Origin: Candidatus Colwellbacteria bacterium RIFCSPLOWO2_02_FULL_44_20b
GTDB taxonomy: Bacteria > Patescibacteriota > Minisyncoccia > UBA6257 > Colwellbacteraceae
DNA length: 6,762 nt
NCBI GenBank assembly: GCA_001817765.1
Contig: MHIZ01000010.1
Span: forward strand, 406 to 7,167
Reading direction: 5' to 3'
Position numbers and translations under genes: made by a program
In this document: positions 5,500 to 6,762 of the stretch, one piece after another
Layout of the letters: every line of letters starts with the position of its first letter
How positions within the stretch are numbered: the first letter of the stretch is position 1
Notes under the pieces: generated by a model
Told to the model about the DNA's origin: nothing
What the model saw: the letters and a program-made list of their open reading frames with translations, nothing else
Databases searched by the model: none

Positions 5500-6741
5500 A
5501 TGGCAAAACTTAAGGAACTATTCCATAAAGCGATCGCCAAAATCGGCGCGATAATTTTTCAGAATCCCTCGTCCAAATTATTTGTCATTGGGGTAACTGG
5601 CACAAAAGGAAAATCAACCGTACTTGAGTTGATTAATTACATTTTAGAAACGGAAGGCAATGCGACAGCGCTCATTTCCTCGGTTCGGATAAAGGTTGGA
5701 GAAGAAGAAAAAGAAAATCTGACAGGCAACACAATGCCTGGACGCGCCTTTATCCAGCGTTTTCTCAGTAGGGCAGTCAAGGCGGGGTGTAAGTACGCGC
5801 TTATAGAAACAACATCCCAAGGAGTGTTGCAGCATCGGCATAAACACATTGATTTTGACGTCGCGGTTTTGACAAATGTTCATCCTGAACACATTGAATC
5901 TCATGGAAGTTTTGAAAATTATCGAAACGCAAAAATTCAGTTCTTTAAAGATATTGCGGTAGGATCAAAAAAGGCAAAGAAATATTTCGTTTTAAATCGC
6001 GACGATCCAAACACCCCGTTCTTTGTCGGCGCCTTAAAGCAAAGCGGATATCGTGAAGAAGATATTATTTTCTTTTCATCAGCCGATCTCAAAGACTGGG
6101 AACTTAAAATGATAGGTGAATTCAATCGCGCGAATGTCGCCGCCGCCCACGCGGTTGCCAAGAAAATCTTGAATATCGATGAAGGACTGATTCGTGAAAT
6201 AGTAGGAAAGTTCGACGGCGTACCAGGGAGGCTTGAATTTGTAAGGCGGCACCCATTCACGGTTGTTGTTGATTATGCCCACACGCCCCACTCGCTTGAA
6301 GCAGTCTATCGCACGTTGAAAGATCTAAAACCAAAGAAAATGATCTGCGTGTTAGGTTCCGCGGGCGGCGGGAGAGATAAATGGAAGCGCCCTGTTTTAG
6401 GAAAAATTGCTTCCGAACTATGTGACGAGGTCATTCTCACAAACGAAGATCCATACGATGAAAAACCGGAAACAATTATAAGCGAAATCGGACAAGGAAT
6501 TCCTGATGGTAAATACACCGCCGTAATAGACCGCAAAGAAGCGATTCGCAAGGCAGTCACGGACGTAAAGCACGGAGATCTTATAGTTATAACCGGCAAA
6601 GGAAGTGAAGCTTTTTTACATCTTGAGAACGACAAAAAAATCGAATGGAACGAAGTAGAAGTCGTAAAAGATGTCCTGACTGAATTAGGGTATAAAGAAG
6701 AAGTACTGAAAGAACAATTTGACGAGACAAAGGACTATTAA
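5500..6741 (+). CDS. MurE-like Mur ligase lacking the N-terminal UDP-substrate domain
   Basis: A 413-residue Mur ligase closest in motif pattern to MurE (UDP-MurNAc-tripeptide synthetase), which adds the third stem-peptide residue in the cytoplasm using ATP. Central domain: P-loop GVTGTKGKST (K38); TNVHPEHIESHG (123-136), matching the TNL..DHLD.HG motif; and K145, the likely carbamylated lysine. C-terminal domain: GVPGRLEFV, VVVDYAHTPHS (255-265), GSAGGGRDKWKRP, NEDPYDEKP (315-323) and GKGSEAF (366-372, E370 retained). MurE enzymes are usually near 490 residues with about 100 residues of UDP-MurNAc-binding domain before the P-loop. Here only 30 residues precede it, and the upstream sequence is ruvA, so the domain is absent rather than missed. 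The DNPR amino-acid-selecting motif of meso-diaminopimelate enzymes reads EDPY (316-319), so the added residue cannot be predicted. It might act on another substrate or pair with a separate binding protein. It follows ruvA by 32 bases. Confidence 0.9.
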   Translation: MAKLKELFHKAIAKIGAIIFQNPSSKLFVIGVTGTKGKSTVLELINYILETEGNATALISSVRIKVGEEEKENLTGNTMPGRAFIQRFLSRAVKAGCKYALIETTSQGVLQHRHKHIDFDVAVLTNVHPEHIESHGSFENYRNAKIQFFKDIAVGSKKAKKYFVLNRDDPNTPFFVGALKQSGYREEDIIFFSSADLKDWELKMIGEFNRANVAAAHAVAKKILNIDEGLIREIVGKFDGVPGRLEFVRRHPFTVVVDYAHTPHSLEAVYRTLKDLKPKKMICVLGSAGGGRDKWKRPVLGKIASELCDEVILTNEDPYDEKPETIISEIGQGIPDGKYTAVIDRKEAIRKAVTDVKHGDLIVITGKGSEAFLHLENDKKIEWNEVEVVKDVLTELGYKEEVLKEQFDETKDY

Positions 6742-6762
6742 CTAAAGTAAAAGGCATTCGAA

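Noticed and set aside
1..6762. Recoded UGA (glycine), as in some CPR lineages
   Set aside because: All frames are complete under the standard code with no in-frame TGA needed. None of the five visible stops is TGA, but that is too few to imply reassignment.
1..6762. Mobile element, CRISPR array, defence system or RNA gene
   Set aside because: No transposase, integrase, regularly spaced repeats, tRNA-like cloverleaf or rRNA segment is visible. Nearly all sequence is covered by housekeeping genes.

Overview
The window looks like a chromosomal housekeeping segment of a small-genome bacterium, most likely a Candidate Phyla Radiation (Patescibacteria/Parcubacteria-like) organism. This placement is inferred from protein style: a signal-anchored two-LysM M23 peptidase, a short Mur ligase that starts directly at its ATPase domain, a short DksA/TraR protein, tight gene packing and almost no recognisable Shine-Dalgarno sequences. 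There is no rRNA or other marker here to prove it. Base composition is moderate and even by eye. The standard genetic code explains every reading frame, and the five visible stop codons are TAA or TAG.

Layout: (1) 1-1646, minus strand: a UvrD/PcrA-type superfamily 1 DNA helicase, complete at its N-terminus and cut by the left window edge just after motif V. (2) 1660-2742, plus strand: a membrane-anchored LysM-LysM-M23 peptidoglycan peptidase, divergent from the helicase with only 13 bases between the two start codons. (3) 2754-4292, minus strand: a ComM/YifB-family AAA+ ATPase, convergent with the peptidase with 11 bases between them. (4) 4293-4456: a non-coding stretch holding a nested inverted repeat. 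(5) 4457-4783, minus strand: a 108-residue DksA/TraR zinc-finger protein. (6) 4784-4897: a divergent promoter region. (7) 4898-5467, plus strand: RuvA. (8) 5500-6741, plus strand: a MurE-like Mur ligase lacking the usual N-terminal substrate domain. The last 21 bases hold nothing recognisable.

Functionally, three genes handle DNA strands (UvrD/PcrA unwinding, ComM branch migration during uptake and recombination of DNA, RuvA Holliday-junction binding). Two act on peptidoglycan (M23 hydrolase, Mur ligase), and one probably modulates RNA polymerase (DksA/TraR type). I see no mobile element, CRISPR array, tRNA, rRNA or defence cassette. The points worth a second look are small-scale: putative promoters so close to the ATGs that several mRNAs would be leaderless or nearly so, a divergent pair with reciprocally embedded promoters, the nested inverted repeat upstream of comM, and family-atypical residues in the M23 peptidase, RuvA, the DksA-like protein and the Mur ligase.
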